Positions 33,663 to 42,627 of a stretch of 64,000 nt of DNA are shown in pieces (within the stretch, counting starts at the first letter, position 1; every line of letters starts with the position of its first letter). The notes beneath the pieces were generated by a model. It was not told where the DNA came from and searched no databases. It saw only the letters and a program-made list of their open reading frames with translations. The stretch is taken from positions 177,495 to 241,494 of the forward strand of contig NZ_JACDTY010000010.1 of the NCBI RefSeq assembly GCF_013520985.1, written 5' to 3'. The DNA is from Mesorhizobium neociceri. Its GTDB lineage: Bacteria; Pseudomonadota; Alphaproteobacteria; Rhizobiales; Rhizobiaceae. Position numbers and translations under genes: made by a program.

Positions 33663-34175
33663 ATGACCGATCCCGAAGCAGCCAGGGCTGAAAAGCTTTC
33701 GCGAGAACTCGATTCCGCCTTCCGCAACCGCGCCGATCTCTATCGTCTGCTTCTCGACGAACTGACCGGCGAACTCGGCGCGGAAAAAGCCGAGGCGATC
33801 ATGATCCGCACCATCGAACAGCGCGGCAAGGAAGTGGCGACAGCCGCCTTTGGCCGCTTCGGACCCAACGACGCGCCAGCCATCGGCGAGGCGTTCCTGG
33901 CGGTCAGCCCAGATGGCGGCCTGATGTATCCGACCGATGTCGAGCGCGGGCCGGACCACATCGCCTTCAAGGTGAAGCGCTGTCCACTGAAGGACGCTTG
34001 GGTCGAGGCCGGCGTCGGTGACGAAAAGCTTGCCACGCTCTGCCGCATCGCCGGCGCTTTCGACCGCGGCCTGTTCGAGGCGACGGGCGTGCGCTTCGAC
34101 AATGTCACCTGGACGCCGGGCCACGGCTCCGGCTGCTGCCACATCGCGCTGACCAACCGGGATGCCGCCGGATAG
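33663..34175 (+). CDS. ATC-hydrolase-like (L-2-amino-thiazoline-4-carboxylate hydrolase family) protein
   Basis: A 170-aa soluble protein. The segment KRCPLKDAWVEAGVGDEKLATLCRIAGAFDRG split over the CPL motif, and the C-terminal PGHGSGCCHIAL, match the ATC hydrolase family, in which a conserved Cys near CPL and the CCH end are typical. Named members open a thiazoline ring on the way to cysteine; many relatives have other or unknown substrates. Its place after a Dpp/Opp-type importer suggests that it hydrolyses the imported compound. The ATG at 33663 follows CAAGGACACATC. Confidence 0.72.
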   Translation: MTDPEAARAEKLSRELDSAFRNRADLYRLLLDELTGELGAEKAEAIMIRTIEQRGKEVATAAFGRFGPNDAPAIGEAFLAVSPDGGLMYPTDVERGPDHIAFKVKRCPLKDAWVEAGVGDEKLATLCRIAGAFDRGLFEATGVRFDNVTWTPGHGSGCCHIALTNRDAAG

Positions 34176-34192
34176 GCCGCGGCAGTTGCTGA

Positions 34193-34975
34193 TCAGTCGC
34201 CGGCAAACACATGCAACTCCGTACCCGCCTGTTCGGCGGCAGTGCGCAGGTCGGCCTTCGGTTCGCTGTCGGTCACGATATCGGCAATGTCGTCAAGTCC
34301 GCAGATGCGTTCCAGGCTGGAGCGGCCGAACTTGTCGTGGGTCACCACCAGCACCGCGGACAGTGAACGCGATATCATCGCGCGCTTGACTGCCGCGGCG
34401 CCCGAGATCATGTCGCTGGGACCGTCGGCACTTAGTCCCGACGCCCCGATGATGGCGACGTCGGCATTGTAGCGGCGCACGAACTCGACCGTGTCTTCGC
34501 CCAGCACGCTGCCTTCCCGGCTGTCATAGGTCCCGGGGCAGAGCAGCACACGGAAGGTCGGGTTGGCGCCGGCCACCGAGGCCACGCCGGTGGAATTGGT
34601 GATGATAGTCAGGTCGCGCTTCAACTGCGAAAGGTTGCGCGCCACCTCATAGGTAGTCGAACCGCCATCGATCATCACGATCTGGCCCTTCTGGACCAGG
34701 CCCGCCGCGCCGCGGCCGATGCGGGCGCGCTCCTCGACCAGTGTCAGGCCGCGCTCGGAAATCACCGGTTCGGACGTCACCAGCGAGATCGTCGCGCCGC
34801 CATAAGTGCGGTTGATCAGCCCGGCATCACCGAGTTCGATGAGATCGCGGCGGATGGTCTCGCCGGCGACGCCGATTCGCCGGGCGAGCTTGGAGATGCG
34901 TATGGACGCCGACCGGCGCACTTCCGAAAGGATAAGCGCGTGCCGCTCCTTCTTCGTCAGTCGGCCTTGGTCCAT
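34193..34975 (-). CDS. DeoR-family transcriptional repressor
   Basis: A 260-aa regulator with an N-terminal helix-turn-helix (about residues 10-62; ISKLARRIGVAGETIRRDLIEL) and a DeoRC sugar-phosphate sensor domain (IDGGSTTYEVARNL, CPGTYDSREGSVLGEDTVEFV, VVTHDKFGRSS). It ends the operon of kinase, dehydrogenase and phosphatase genes, two bases after the phosphatase stop. It probably responds to a phosphorylated intermediate made by the FGGY kinase and controls this operon and the divergent transporter. Confidence 0.9.
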   Translation of the reverse strand: MDQGRLTKKERHALILSEVRRSASIRISKLARRIGVAGETIRRDLIELGDAGLINRTYGGATISLVTSEPVISERGLTLVEERARIGRGAAGLVQKGQIVMIDGGSTTYEVARNLSQLKRDLTIITNSTGVASVAGANPTFRVLLCPGTYDSREGSVLGEDTVEFVRRYNADVAIIGASGLSADGPSDMISGAAAVKRAMISRSLSAVLVVTHDKFGRSSLERICGLDDIADIVTDSEPKADLRTAAEQAGTELHVFAGD

Positions 34976-34977
34976 GA

Positions 34978-35784
34978 CTATTCCATTCCCTTTGCAGCAA
35001 TCAGCGCGTCGGCAAGCTCGGCAAATCCTTCCGCACCTCGCCCGCTTGTGACGAAGGCGGGAGACGCAGGAAGTTCGCCGGCGAAGTCCAGCACATTAGC
35101 GACGCCGACGCTGTTGGGGAAGAAGCCGAACATTGGTGCATCGTTTGGACTATCGCCGACGAAGACAATGCTGTCCTTGTCGTGGTCTATGTCTATACCA
35201 AAACAGTCGCGCAAGAATAGCCGGCTTGTCGACAGTTTGTCGTATTTGCCGAACCAGCCATTGACATGGATCGACGAAATTTTCGCCGTCGCGCCATAGC
35301 GCTGGAAGATGCCGACGATCTTCAGCACCTCGGTTTTGGGCAGCGGCGCCACGTCCTCGCAGAAATCAATCGCCAGATCGGCCTCACGATAGGCCTGGTC
35401 GGCGGCGACCGCCGCGCCCGGAACCTCGCGCAGCACAGTCTGCTCTATCTCCTTGAGGCGTGCGGCATCGGCCTGCCGTTCGGCAGCGCTTTTGGCGTAG
35501 TGGCGAACGATCCGCTTTTTGGCGTCGTCGTAGCGAAAATAGAAGGCGCCGTTCTCGCCGATCACGCCATCCACCGGCCATTGCCGCGCGATCAGGTCGC
35601 ACCAGCCGGCCGGCCGGCCGGTGACAGGCGTGACGATGAATCCGGCCTGCTTCAGCCGCTCTAGCGCCGCATAGGCCTTTGCCGGCAGCCGTCCCTTGTC
35701 GGTCAAGGTGTCGTCTATATCGGTCAGCACGACGGCGATGTTGCGCCGGTCCAGGGCGGTGAAGTCGGCGAGCGGACGCAGCAC
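34978..35784 (-). CDS. HAD-superfamily phosphatase (HAD-IIB type)
   Basis: A 268-aa phosphohydrolase. Motif I is LTDIDDTLTDKG with the nucleophilic Asp, motif II VTPVTGRP, and motif IV IVFVGDSPNDAPMF, giving the type-IIB Cof/SPP-like pattern. A longer frame starts at 35832 but overlaps the upstream gene by 44 nt. The GTG at 35784 is preferred because GGGAG lies about eight bases before it and it follows the upstream stop by four bases. In this operon it would dephosphorylate a polyol or sugar phosphate. Confidence 0.85.
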   Translation of the reverse strand: MLRPLADFTALDRRNIAVVLTDIDDTLTDKGRLPAKAYAALERLKQAGFIVTPVTGRPAGWCDLIARQWPVDGVIGENGAFYFRYDDAKKRIVRHYAKSAAERQADAARLKEIEQTVLREVPGAAVAADQAYREADLAIDFCEDVAPLPKTEVLKIVGIFQRYGATAKISSIHVNGWFGKYDKLSTSRLFLRDCFGIDIDHDKDSIVFVGDSPNDAPMFGFFPNSVGVANVLDFAGELPASPAFVTSGRGAEGFAELADALIAAKGME

Positions 35785-35788
35785 CCGC

Positions 35789-37081
35789 TCAGGCTCCCGC
35801 CGCGACCGTTTCGAGCGAGGCGGCAGCGACATCGAGCATCGTGAACCTGTCGCGTATCAGCCGGGCATTGGCGACCGCCTCTTCGTAGAAGGCAGCCGGT
35901 ATGGCGACCTCCTGCGGCGTCGTCGGCGCGCCGGCGGCACGCAGTGCTGCTGCGATCTCACGCGCCGGGCGGGCAACGCGGGAAAGCCTTTCGCGATACG
36001 AACGCCATTGCTCGGTCAGCATGGTGTTGATGGCAGTCGCCCGCTCATGGTCGAGCAGCTTGGGCTTGAACGCTGCCCAGCAGGAGCGTCCGAGGGTTTC
36101 GCCAAAGATCTCGATGAAACGGTCCGGTGTATCGGCGGACGGCGCAAGCTGCAGTTCCGGCAATGCCAACACCCGCTCCTGCAGCCGCGCCATCGTCAAC
36201 GTCGTCACGGCTATGTGTTCGCCGTGATGCGCCTCGGGCAATCCCTTGCCCCGCATGTCGATATAGTGGGCGATCAGATGTTCGCCCTGGCTGGCCGGAT
36301 AAGAGCCACCGCACAAAGTCATGCCGAGGCCCGACATGACCAGCGTGCGCACCAGCACTTCCATTGCCTCAAGGTCGCCTGTCCTGAGGTCGCCGGCCTT
36401 GGCGATGAGTGCCTTCTCGTCCTCGACCAGAAGCATGAACGGCGCCTGTCTGTACGGCGTGCCGATCAAAAGATGCGCCATCAGCCAATCGGTCTGGGCG
36501 GTCGGCCGCGCCATCGAATCGCCGAAGCCGGCGGCGATCAGCCGGTGCGGCGCTCGCGCCATCACATCGAGATCGAGGAACACGCCCACCGGCAGGCTCG
36601 CCGTCAGCGATTTCTTCAGACCGTCCTCGGTGATTGCCGCCGACACCGAGGTGTAGCCGTTCATAGACGGCGCGGTGCCGAACACCGCATAAGGTTTTTG
36701 GGTCAGATGCGCGGCATATTTGGTGATGTCGTTGATCGAGCCCGATCCGACCGCAACCAGGCCGCTGGCATTCTGCGTGCGGGCGATCACCGACCGCACG
36801 GCGTCCATGTCCGGATGCGGATGGCGCGGCAGGATGATCTTGTCGACATCGCTCGAGCCGCGCAGCGCAATCGACACCCTCTCGCCCAGCGCCAGGCGGG
36901 TGTCGGGATCCATCACCGCGGCGAGCTTGCGGCCGAGCGGCAGCGGCTTGACCAGCGCATCCGCTTCGTCGCCGAGGCCGCGCCCGATGACGATGGTCTT
37001 CAGCGGCACCGATAGCATTCCCTCGCTATCCGGGTCGGGCAGGGTGCCGGAAATGAGGCTATCGAGCATTTGTCTGGACAT
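35789..37081 (-). CDS. sn-Glycerol-1-phosphate dehydrogenase-like protein (AraM/EgsA family)
   Basis: A 430-aa NAD(P)-dependent dehydrogenase related to glycerol dehydrogenase and dehydroquinate synthase. The nucleotide segment GSGSINDITKYAA, the GTAPSMNGYTS motif and metal-ligand segments GFGDSMARPTAQTDW, GEHLIAHYID and HGEHIAVT are all present. Characterised members reduce dihydroxyacetone phosphate to glycerol 1-phosphate (archaeal lipids; Bacillus AraM). In a rhizobial operon with an FGGY kinase it more likely handles an imported polyol phosphate. A C-terminal extension of about 70 residues is long for the family. Confidence 0.85.
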   Translation of the reverse strand: MSRQMLDSLISGTLPDPDSEGMLSVPLKTIVIGRGLGDEADALVKPLPLGRKLAAVMDPDTRLALGERVSIALRGSSDVDKIILPRHPHPDMDAVRSVIARTQNASGLVAVGSGSINDITKYAAHLTQKPYAVFGTAPSMNGYTSVSAAITEDGLKKSLTASLPVGVFLDLDVMARAPHRLIAAGFGDSMARPTAQTDWLMAHLLIGTPYRQAPFMLLVEDEKALIAKAGDLRTGDLEAMEVLVRTLVMSGLGMTLCGGSYPASQGEHLIAHYIDMRGKGLPEAHHGEHIAVTTLTMARLQERVLALPELQLAPSADTPDRFIEIFGETLGRSCWAAFKPKLLDHERATAINTMLTEQWRSYRERLSRVARPAREIAAALRAAGAPTTPQEVAIPAAFYEEAVANARLIRDRFTMLDVAAASLETVAAGA

Positions 37082-37096
37082 CGGGATGCAGGCCGG

Positions 37097-38554
37097 TCAG
37101 TCAGTATGAAGCGGGGTCAGGGCATCGAACAGGGTCCGATACCGGCGGTAACTTCTGTCGTAGGCGGCCTTGGCCGAAGGACTTGGGTCGATCGTCTCGA
37201 TGCTGCCGCCCAACCTTTCGGCCGCCTGCTGCACCGAGGAGGTAAGGCCGATGGCGGTGGCGGCAAGAATTGCCGCACCGATCGGCGAGGCATCGGCGGC
37301 GCTTGCTACCTCGACCGGCCTGCCGCTGACATCGGCGCGGATTTGCGCCCACACCCGGCTGCGGGCGCCACCGCCGGAAAGCCTGATACGCCCCGTGGCG
37401 ATGCCAAGCTCGTCCAGCCGGTCGACCACGTCGCGCATGGCGAAGGCACAGCCTTCCAGCACCGCGCGGGCGCAAGCCGCTTTGCCGTGAAAGGAAGTAA
37501 GGCCGTAGAAAGCGCCACGCGCCTCGGCGATCCAGCGCGGCGCCATGGCGCCCGACAGCGCCGGCAGGAACAGCAGGTCATCGCTGCCGGCAACCACCGT
37601 CGCCGCCAACTCCGACATCGCCGCCGGCGAATCCACACCGAAGGTGGATTGGAACCACGTCACCGCGCCGCCCGAGAGCCATCCGGGATTGGAGACGAAA
37701 TAACGGTCACCAAGAAAACCATGCGTCTCGACCAGGCCGCCGGGATCGAGGCGAAGCGTGTCGGACACTGCACCGACCACTTCGGCCGTGCCGAGATTGC
37801 AGGCAACGACACCGGGCACGACAACGCCGGCGCCGATGGCGGCGGAAAAATCATCGCCGGTGCCGACTGCCAGCGGCGTGGCCACAGGCAGGCCGGTCAG
37901 TTCGGCGCCGGCCGCAGTCAAGGCGCCGGCGACCGCCGATGCATCGTCGATGCCGGGCAATTTGTCCGCATCGATGTCGAAGGTCACGAGCAGGTCGTCG
38001 GCATAGCCGCGCTCCCTCAGCCCATAGAGCATGGTGGTGGAGGCCAGCGCGTAGTCGATGACGGCACGACCGCACAGCGCCGCGACCACGAATGATACCG
38101 GCTGGTGCCAGAGCGCCACGCGGCCTGCCTCTGGCAGGTTGCGCGCTGCCCAGCGGATTTTCGCCGCCATATGGGTGGCGTCCAGAACGAGACCGGTGCG
38201 CTCGCGGATGAAACCGGGATCTATGCCGGCGATCTCTCCCGACGCCCGCCGATCCATCCAGATGATGCAAGGCGCCAGTGCCTGGCCGCTGCCGTCGACC
38301 GCGACGCAGCCGTCGAGTTGGCCGGCAATGGCAATGCCCTTGATGTCGGACGGTGCAAGCCCAGCCTTGTCGAGCGCGCCGGCAATGGCCGGCTTGAGCG
38401 CTGCCAGCCACAGCGCCGGGTTCTGTTCGGCCCATCCCGGCGCCGGGAAGGCCGGCTGATAAAGCACACAGGCCTCGCCACGCAGCCGCAATTCGTCATC
38501 GACGACGATCGCCTTCAGGCTTTGTGTGCCGAGATCGATGCCGATGACTGGCAT
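37097..38554 (-). CDS. FGGY-family carbohydrate kinase (xylulokinase-like)
   Basis: A 485-aa kinase that phosphorylates a sugar or polyol after import. The N-terminal phosphate loop is IGIDLGTQSLKAIVVDD, the central region has IAGQLDGCVAVDG and CIIWMDRRA (substrate Asp), and the C-terminal ATP loop is IRLSGGGARSRVWAQIRADV. Its ATG overlaps the upstream stop by one base (TAATG). A longer apparent frame is rejected because it lies over the upstream gene. Xylulose, ribulose or a tetritol are possible substrates. Confidence 0.88.
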   Translation of the reverse strand: MPVIGIDLGTQSLKAIVVDDELRLRGEACVLYQPAFPAPGWAEQNPALWLAALKPAIAGALDKAGLAPSDIKGIAIAGQLDGCVAVDGSGQALAPCIIWMDRRASGEIAGIDPGFIRERTGLVLDATHMAAKIRWAARNLPEAGRVALWHQPVSFVVAALCGRAVIDYALASTTMLYGLRERGYADDLLVTFDIDADKLPGIDDASAVAGALTAAGAELTGLPVATPLAVGTGDDFSAAIGAGVVVPGVVACNLGTAEVVGAVSDTLRLDPGGLVETHGFLGDRYFVSNPGWLSGGAVTWFQSTFGVDSPAAMSELAATVVAGSDDLLFLPALSGAMAPRWIAEARGAFYGLTSFHGKAACARAVLEGCAFAMRDVVDRLDELGIATGRIRLSGGGARSRVWAQIRADVSGRPVEVASAADASPIGAAILAATAIGLTSSVQQAAERLGGSIETIDPSPSAKAAYDRSYRRYRTLFDALTPLHTD

Positions 38555-39231
38555 TAGACACGCTCGCAATCCGCGAGAACATCCCGCAGTTGCGAGAGGA
38601 TAGAACCTTTCGTCGGCGAATAGGAACCGTCGAAAACCGCTGTACCAATGGTAAAAGCGTTGGCGCCGGCCTGCTTGATTGCCTTGATCCGATCGGCCGA
38701 GGCAACGGCGCCAGCGACGATCAGATGCCGCGACGGACCAAGCCCGCGCCGGGCGGCGCGAACCAGTTCGGCCGGGTCGGCCTCGGTGGCGCGATAGGCG
38801 AGGATGTCGCATCCCGCACAGCCCTTCTCGGCAAAGGTGCGGCAGTCGGCCTCGACATCTCCCGGGGAGCCGCCGAGCTTGGTCGGATGTCCGACCGGCC
38901 GACCCGGAAAAGGGTAGTATTCGGTGTCGCTCCCTTCCAGCAGCGCCATGATCTCATCGATCTGGGTGCCGCCGAGCAAGCGTTGGATGCCGAGATCCCT
39001 CGCGATGCGCGCGGAATTGAGGCAGGCCTCAGCCGTCGTCGAGACAACTTCCATGTAAGTGGTAGCGCCTGTCCGGCGAATGGCGCCGGCGAGCCTTCGC
39101 AGCACATCCGGCGAAACGCCAACATCCTTGAAGCCTACATGCTTCAGGCCGACCGGCTCGATCAGGTCGACGAGGTCGAGACAGTCCTCGACCGTGCGAT
39201 CGTTTCGAGTCAGCATGAAGATGAAGTCCAT
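38554..39231 (-). CDS. Small TIM-barrel protein of unknown reaction
   Basis: A 225-aa (beta-alpha)8 protein. The N terminus MDFIFMLTRNDRTVEDCLDL, the KHVGFKDVG segment and the C-terminal ANAFTIGTAVFDGS loop, a typical phosphate-binding GT motif, suggest a HisA/HisF- or aldolase-like enzyme that acts on a phosphorylated compound. GAGGG nine bases upstream supports the start. It is the first gene of the five-gene operon, so it probably works on the product or substrate of the kinase and dehydrogenase. I do not recognise a named family. Confidence 0.75.
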   Translation of the reverse strand: MDFIFMLTRNDRTVEDCLDLVDLIEPVGLKHVGFKDVGVSPDVLRRLAGAIRRTGATTYMEVVSTTAEACLNSARIARDLGIQRLLGGTQIDEIMALLEGSDTEYYPFPGRPVGHPTKLGGSPGDVEADCRTFAEKGCAGCDILAYRATEADPAELVRAARRGLGPSRHLIVAGAVASADRIKAIKQAGANAFTIGTAVFDGSYSPTKGSILSQLRDVLADCERV

Positions 39232-39300
39232 TCGATAGGTCCCTCGCCTCGGTCGGGAATGCCGGCTTGCTGCCGGTCGTTAACATCTCCCAACCATTTG

Positions 39301-39341
39301 TTGCAAGGTGCCACATTTTAATTTGCGGTACCACACATTTT
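39301..39341. promoter_or_regulatory. Direct-repeat candidate operator for the DeoR regulator
   Basis: TTGC-(AA)-GGTGCCACA-TTTT at 39301 and TTGC-GGTACCACACATTTT at 39323 are imperfect direct repeats with 22-nt spacing, two helical turns. They lie between the divergent operons. Binding by the DeoR protein of the left operon is inferred. Confidence 0.4.
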
Positions 39342-39393
39342 GTGACAGAACGGGCGCCGGCCCGCCAGGCACGACTTCTAGGGAGAGGGAAGA

Positions 39394-40776
39394 ATGCTCA
39401 AGCCGCTGATACGTGGGAGTGCCGCATCCGGGCTCCTCGTTCTCGCCGCCCTTATGTGGCAAATCACACAGGCTGCGGCGTGGGATCTGCAAGAGGCGTC
39501 GAAGCCTTATAGCGGCCAGACCATCCGCATGGTCGGCGAGGCGCTGCCGCCGCTCGAAGCGCTGAAGAAGATGGCGCCGGAGTTTGAAAAGCAGACCGGC
39601 ATCCATGTCGAAGTCGAGATGTACGAGCACTCGGAAGCCGTCAACAAGGTGCAGCTCGATCTCAATTCGCACCGTGGCCGCTACGACGTCATCATCCAGC
39701 CGCACCGCGAACTCGGCAAATTCGCCACCAACAACCATCTGGTCGAAATCGCCAAGATGATGGCCGATCCGGCTTTGCGCGATCCGACCTTCGAGCCGGA
39801 GAAGCAACTTTACCAGACCGCCTGGCACGAAATCTCCTGGTATGAGGGCAAGGAGTACGGTTTCCCCTTCACCGTGCTCAACATGTTCATGTGGTATCGC
39901 TCGGACCTGCTCGCCGATCCCAAGGAGCAGGCCGGCTTCAAGGCCAAGTATGGCTACGACCTGGCGCCTGCCAAAGACTGGAAGCAGTATCGCGATATCG
40001 CCGAATGGTTCTATCGCCCCGACCAGGGTTTTTACGGCACAGCCCTGGAGGGCAAGCGCCATGAGGCGCTGTGGTACGAATGGCTCAACTTCCTCTATTC
40101 CTTCGGCGGCGACGTGCTCGACGTGAAGAGCGGCTCGGCCTGCGGCCCGGTCATCGTCAACAGTCCCAAGGCCGTCGCCTCGCTCGAATACTACAAGAGC
40201 CTGCTGCAGTTCTCGCCGCCGGACAGCCTCAACTACTTCTGGGATGACGTCATGGCACTGATGCAGCAGGCCAAGGTCGCCGAGCTGATCATGTGGAATG
40301 ACGCCACCTATGCCGTGTCGGTCGACACAACGGCTTCCACCGTCGTCGGTAAGGTCGGCTTCGACCTCGTGCCGCAAGGCGACGGCGGTAAGATCGGCCA
40401 GGTCGAGGGTTGGACCTATCTCATCCCGGTCTATTCGAAGAACCAGCAGGCCGCCTTCCTCTTCGTCCAGTGGATGATGGGCTATGACCGCCAGCTCGAG
40501 CAGCATCTCAATGGCGGCGCTTCCGGTCGACCCGACGTCTACGCCTCGCCGGAGGTGCAGAAACTGCCCTACGCCAAGGCCTCGATGGAGGCCAACGAGC
40601 ATGCGGTGCCGAAGGCGACACTGCCGCAATCGGCCGAGATGACCGACATACTGGTGCGCGAGCTGTCGTCCTACCTCGCCGGCGAGAAGGAAGCGCAGGC
40701 TGCCCTCGACACGGCCGCCACCGACATCTCGACATTGCTCGGTTCTTGCGCACCCATGACCTATCCGGCACGATAG
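39394..40776 (+). CDS. Carbohydrate ABC transporter substrate-binding protein
   Basis: A 460-aa periplasmic family-1 binder. Signal peptide about residues 1-29 (GLLVLAALMWQITQAAA-W). Conserved block KYGYDLAPAKDWKQYRDIAEW, then FYRPDQ, which is shared with the binding protein at 21308. CTAGGGAGAGGGAAGA precedes the ATG. First gene of an operon with two permeases, one ATPase and a small membrane protein. Because it is divergent from a kinase/polyol-phosphate dehydrogenase operon, the ligand is probably a polyol or pentose. Confidence 0.9.
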   Translation: MLKPLIRGSAASGLLVLAALMWQITQAAAWDLQEASKPYSGQTIRMVGEALPPLEALKKMAPEFEKQTGIHVEVEMYEHSEAVNKVQLDLNSHRGRYDVIIQPHRELGKFATNNHLVEIAKMMADPALRDPTFEPEKQLYQTAWHEISWYEGKEYGFPFTVLNMFMWYRSDLLADPKEQAGFKAKYGYDLAPAKDWKQYRDIAEWFYRPDQGFYGTALEGKRHEALWYEWLNFLYSFGGDVLDVKSGSACGPVIVNSPKAVASLEYYKSLLQFSPPDSLNYFWDDVMALMQQAKVAELIMWNDATYAVSVDTTASTVVGKVGFDLVPQGDGGKIGQVEGWTYLIPVYSKNQQAAFLFVQWMMGYDRQLEQHLNGGASGRPDVYASPEVQKLPYAKASMEANEHAVPKATLPQSAEMTDILVRELSSYLAGEKEAQAALDTAATDISTLLGSCAPMTYPAR

Positions 40777-40795
40777 GTCTCAGATGTCGCGCAGA

Positions 40796-40819
40796 GGCTA
40801 CCCGCACAAGCGGGTAGCC
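40796..40819 (+). other. Stem-loop after the binding-protein gene
   Basis: GGCTACCCGC and GCGGGTAGCC form a perfect 10-bp stem with an ACAA loop, 20 nt after the stop. The bases after it (GTTCTTGTCC) are a poor T-tract, so an mRNA-stability role is more likely than termination. Confidence 0.75.
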
Positions 40820-40842
40820 GTTCTTGTCCGCAGGAAACGCCC

Positions 40843-41772
40843 GTGACGAACCGCACTCCATCGCCGCGCGGAATGCCGCTTCTCGACCGTGGGGTGGGAC
40901 CGCTGCTGATGCTGCCGGCGACGCTGCTCGTCGTCGTCTTCCTGGTCGGCCCGTTCTACTACATGGTCTACACCGCGCTGACCGACCTCAGTTTCGCCGA
41001 TGCCAGCCATTCCGGCTCCTTTGTCGGCTTCGACAATTTCCGCAAGCTGATGCGCAACGACCCGTTCTTCTGGGCGTCGTTTCTGCTGACGCTGAAATTC
41101 GTCATCATCGCCGTGGGGCTCGAATTCCTGCTCGGCTTTGCGCTGGCCTTCCTGATCTTCCGCTTCGTCGCCAGCCAGCGGCTTTTGACCACGCTGCTGC
41201 TCATCCCGATGATGATTGCGCCGATCGCCGTCGGGCTGATCTGGCGCCTGCTTTTGCAGGGCGATTTCGGCATGCTTACCTTTTACATGCGCAAGGTCGG
41301 CCTGCTGGCGCAGAACGCGGCGGTGCTATCGGCACCCGACCTCGTCTTTCCAACCATCGTCGCCATCGACGTCTGGCAGTGGACGCCTTTCGTCACCCTC
41401 ATCATGCTGGCCGGGATGATGAGCCTGCCGCGCGCGCCATTCGAGGCGGCGATGATGGACGGCGCCAAACCGTTCCAGATTTTTCGCGATGTCATGCTGC
41501 CGTTGCTGCGGCCCGTCATCGCGCTGGTGCTGCTGCTGCGCGGCATCGACGCCTTCAAGGAATTCGACAAGGTGTTTTTGATGACCGGCGGCGGTCCGGG
41601 AACGCTCACCGAGCTGGTCTCGATCTACGCCTACCGCGTCAATTTCCGCAATTGGGACCTCGGCTACGGCGCGGCCGTCGCCTTCATGATCTATCTCGTC
41701 GTGCTGATCCTGTGCTCGGTCTTCTACAAGGCCGTCTACTGGTCGAGCCGCAAACCGGCGGCGGCGTTTTGA
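40843..41772 (+). CDS. Carbohydrate ABC transporter permease, MalF-like
   Basis: A 309-aa CUT1 permease starting with GTG, seven bases after GCAGGAAA. Six predicted helices; coupling loop RAPFEAAMMDGAKPFQIFR. The neighbouring frames carry no ribosome site. Confidence 0.9.
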   Translation: MTNRTPSPRGMPLLDRGVGPLLMLPATLLVVVFLVGPFYYMVYTALTDLSFADASHSGSFVGFDNFRKLMRNDPFFWASFLLTLKFVIIAVGLEFLLGFALAFLIFRFVASQRLLTTLLLIPMMIAPIAVGLIWRLLLQGDFGMLTFYMRKVGLLAQNAAVLSAPDLVFPTIVAIDVWQWTPFVTLIMLAGMMSLPRAPFEAAMMDGAKPFQIFRDVMLPLLRPVIALVLLLRGIDAFKEFDKVFLMTGGGPGTLTELVSIYAYRVNFRNWDLGYGAAVAFMIYLVVLILCSVFYKAVYWSSRKPAAAF

Positions 41773-41782
41773 GAATGCGGCG

Positions 41783-42616
41783 ATGATCGACCAATCCTCG
41801 AACCGCGCCTGGAAGAGCTTTGCCTGGGCGGTACTTCTGGTTGCCGTGGTGGTGGCGCTGACGCCTTACGTCTGGATGGTGCTGGCCTCGTTCAAGAACC
41901 GCGTCGACCTTCTGTCGTCGGTACCGAAATGGAGCTTCGCGCCGACACTCGCCAACTATCCGGCCGTCTTCATCGACAAGGAATACTGGCCGCTGGCGAT
42001 CAATTCGGTGCTGATCTCGGTGTCGTCGACGGTGCTGTGCATCGTCATCGGCGCGCCGGCGGCGTACGGCTTTGCCCGCTCGGATTTTCCGGGCAAGGAA
42101 GACCTGTTCTTCTTCTTCCTGACCACGCGCATGGCGCCGCCGATCTCTATCGCCGTGCCGTTGTTCCTGTTCTTCACGTCGCTTGGCCTGATCGACACCA
42201 TCTATGCAGTGGTGATCGCCCACACCTCCTTCAACCTGTCGCTCGTCGTGTGGATGATGCGCGGCTTCTTCGCCGAAATCCCCAGGGAGATCGACGAAGC
42301 GGCGATGATGGATGGCCGCTCGCGGCTCGGCGCTTTCTTGTTTGTCGTCGCACCGCTGGCTGCCCCCGGTATCGGCGCCACTGCGGTGCTCTGCTTCATC
42401 CTGTCGTGGAACGAGTTCCTTTATGCCTTCATCCTCGTCGCCTTCGACGGGCGTCCGCTGACCGTTGGCATACCAGGGTTGGTAACGCCGCACGGCACGC
42501 TGTGGGGCCAGGTCGCGGCGGTCGCCATCGTGGCGACGCTGCCGATCGTGCTTTTCACCTTCCTTGTCCAGAAACAGCTCGTGCGCGGCCTCACCTTCGG
42601 CGCGGTCAAGGGTTGA
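41783..42616 (+). CDS. Carbohydrate ABC transporter permease, MalG-like
   Basis: A 277-aa CUT1 permease. Coupling loop REIDEAAMMDGRSRLGAFLF. It resembles the permease at 19374 (MAPPISIAVPLFLF versus MLPPVVVAIPMFLM and the closing VRGLTFGAVKG versus LRGMSFGAIRK) but lacks that protein's large periplasmic loop. Confidence 0.9.
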   Translation: MIDQSSNRAWKSFAWAVLLVAVVVALTPYVWMVLASFKNRVDLLSSVPKWSFAPTLANYPAVFIDKEYWPLAINSVLISVSSTVLCIVIGAPAAYGFARSDFPGKEDLFFFFLTTRMAPPISIAVPLFLFFTSLGLIDTIYAVVIAHTSFNLSLVVWMMRGFFAEIPREIDEAAMMDGRSRLGAFLFVVAPLAAPGIGATAVLCFILSWNEFLYAFILVAFDGRPLTVGIPGLVTPHGTLWGQVAAVAIVATLPIVLFTFLVQKQLVRGLTFGAVKG

Positions 42617-42627
42617 AGGGATCTTGC

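Noticed and set aside
35785..35832. ATG at 35832 as start of the HAD phosphatase
   Set aside because: It overlaps the dehydrogenase gene by 44 nt and has no ribosome site, whereas GTG at 35784 has GGGAG at good spacing just after the upstream stop.
40796..40819. Intrinsic terminator after the 39394 gene
   Set aside because: The stem is perfect but the following bases are not T-rich, so it is listed only as a stem-loop.
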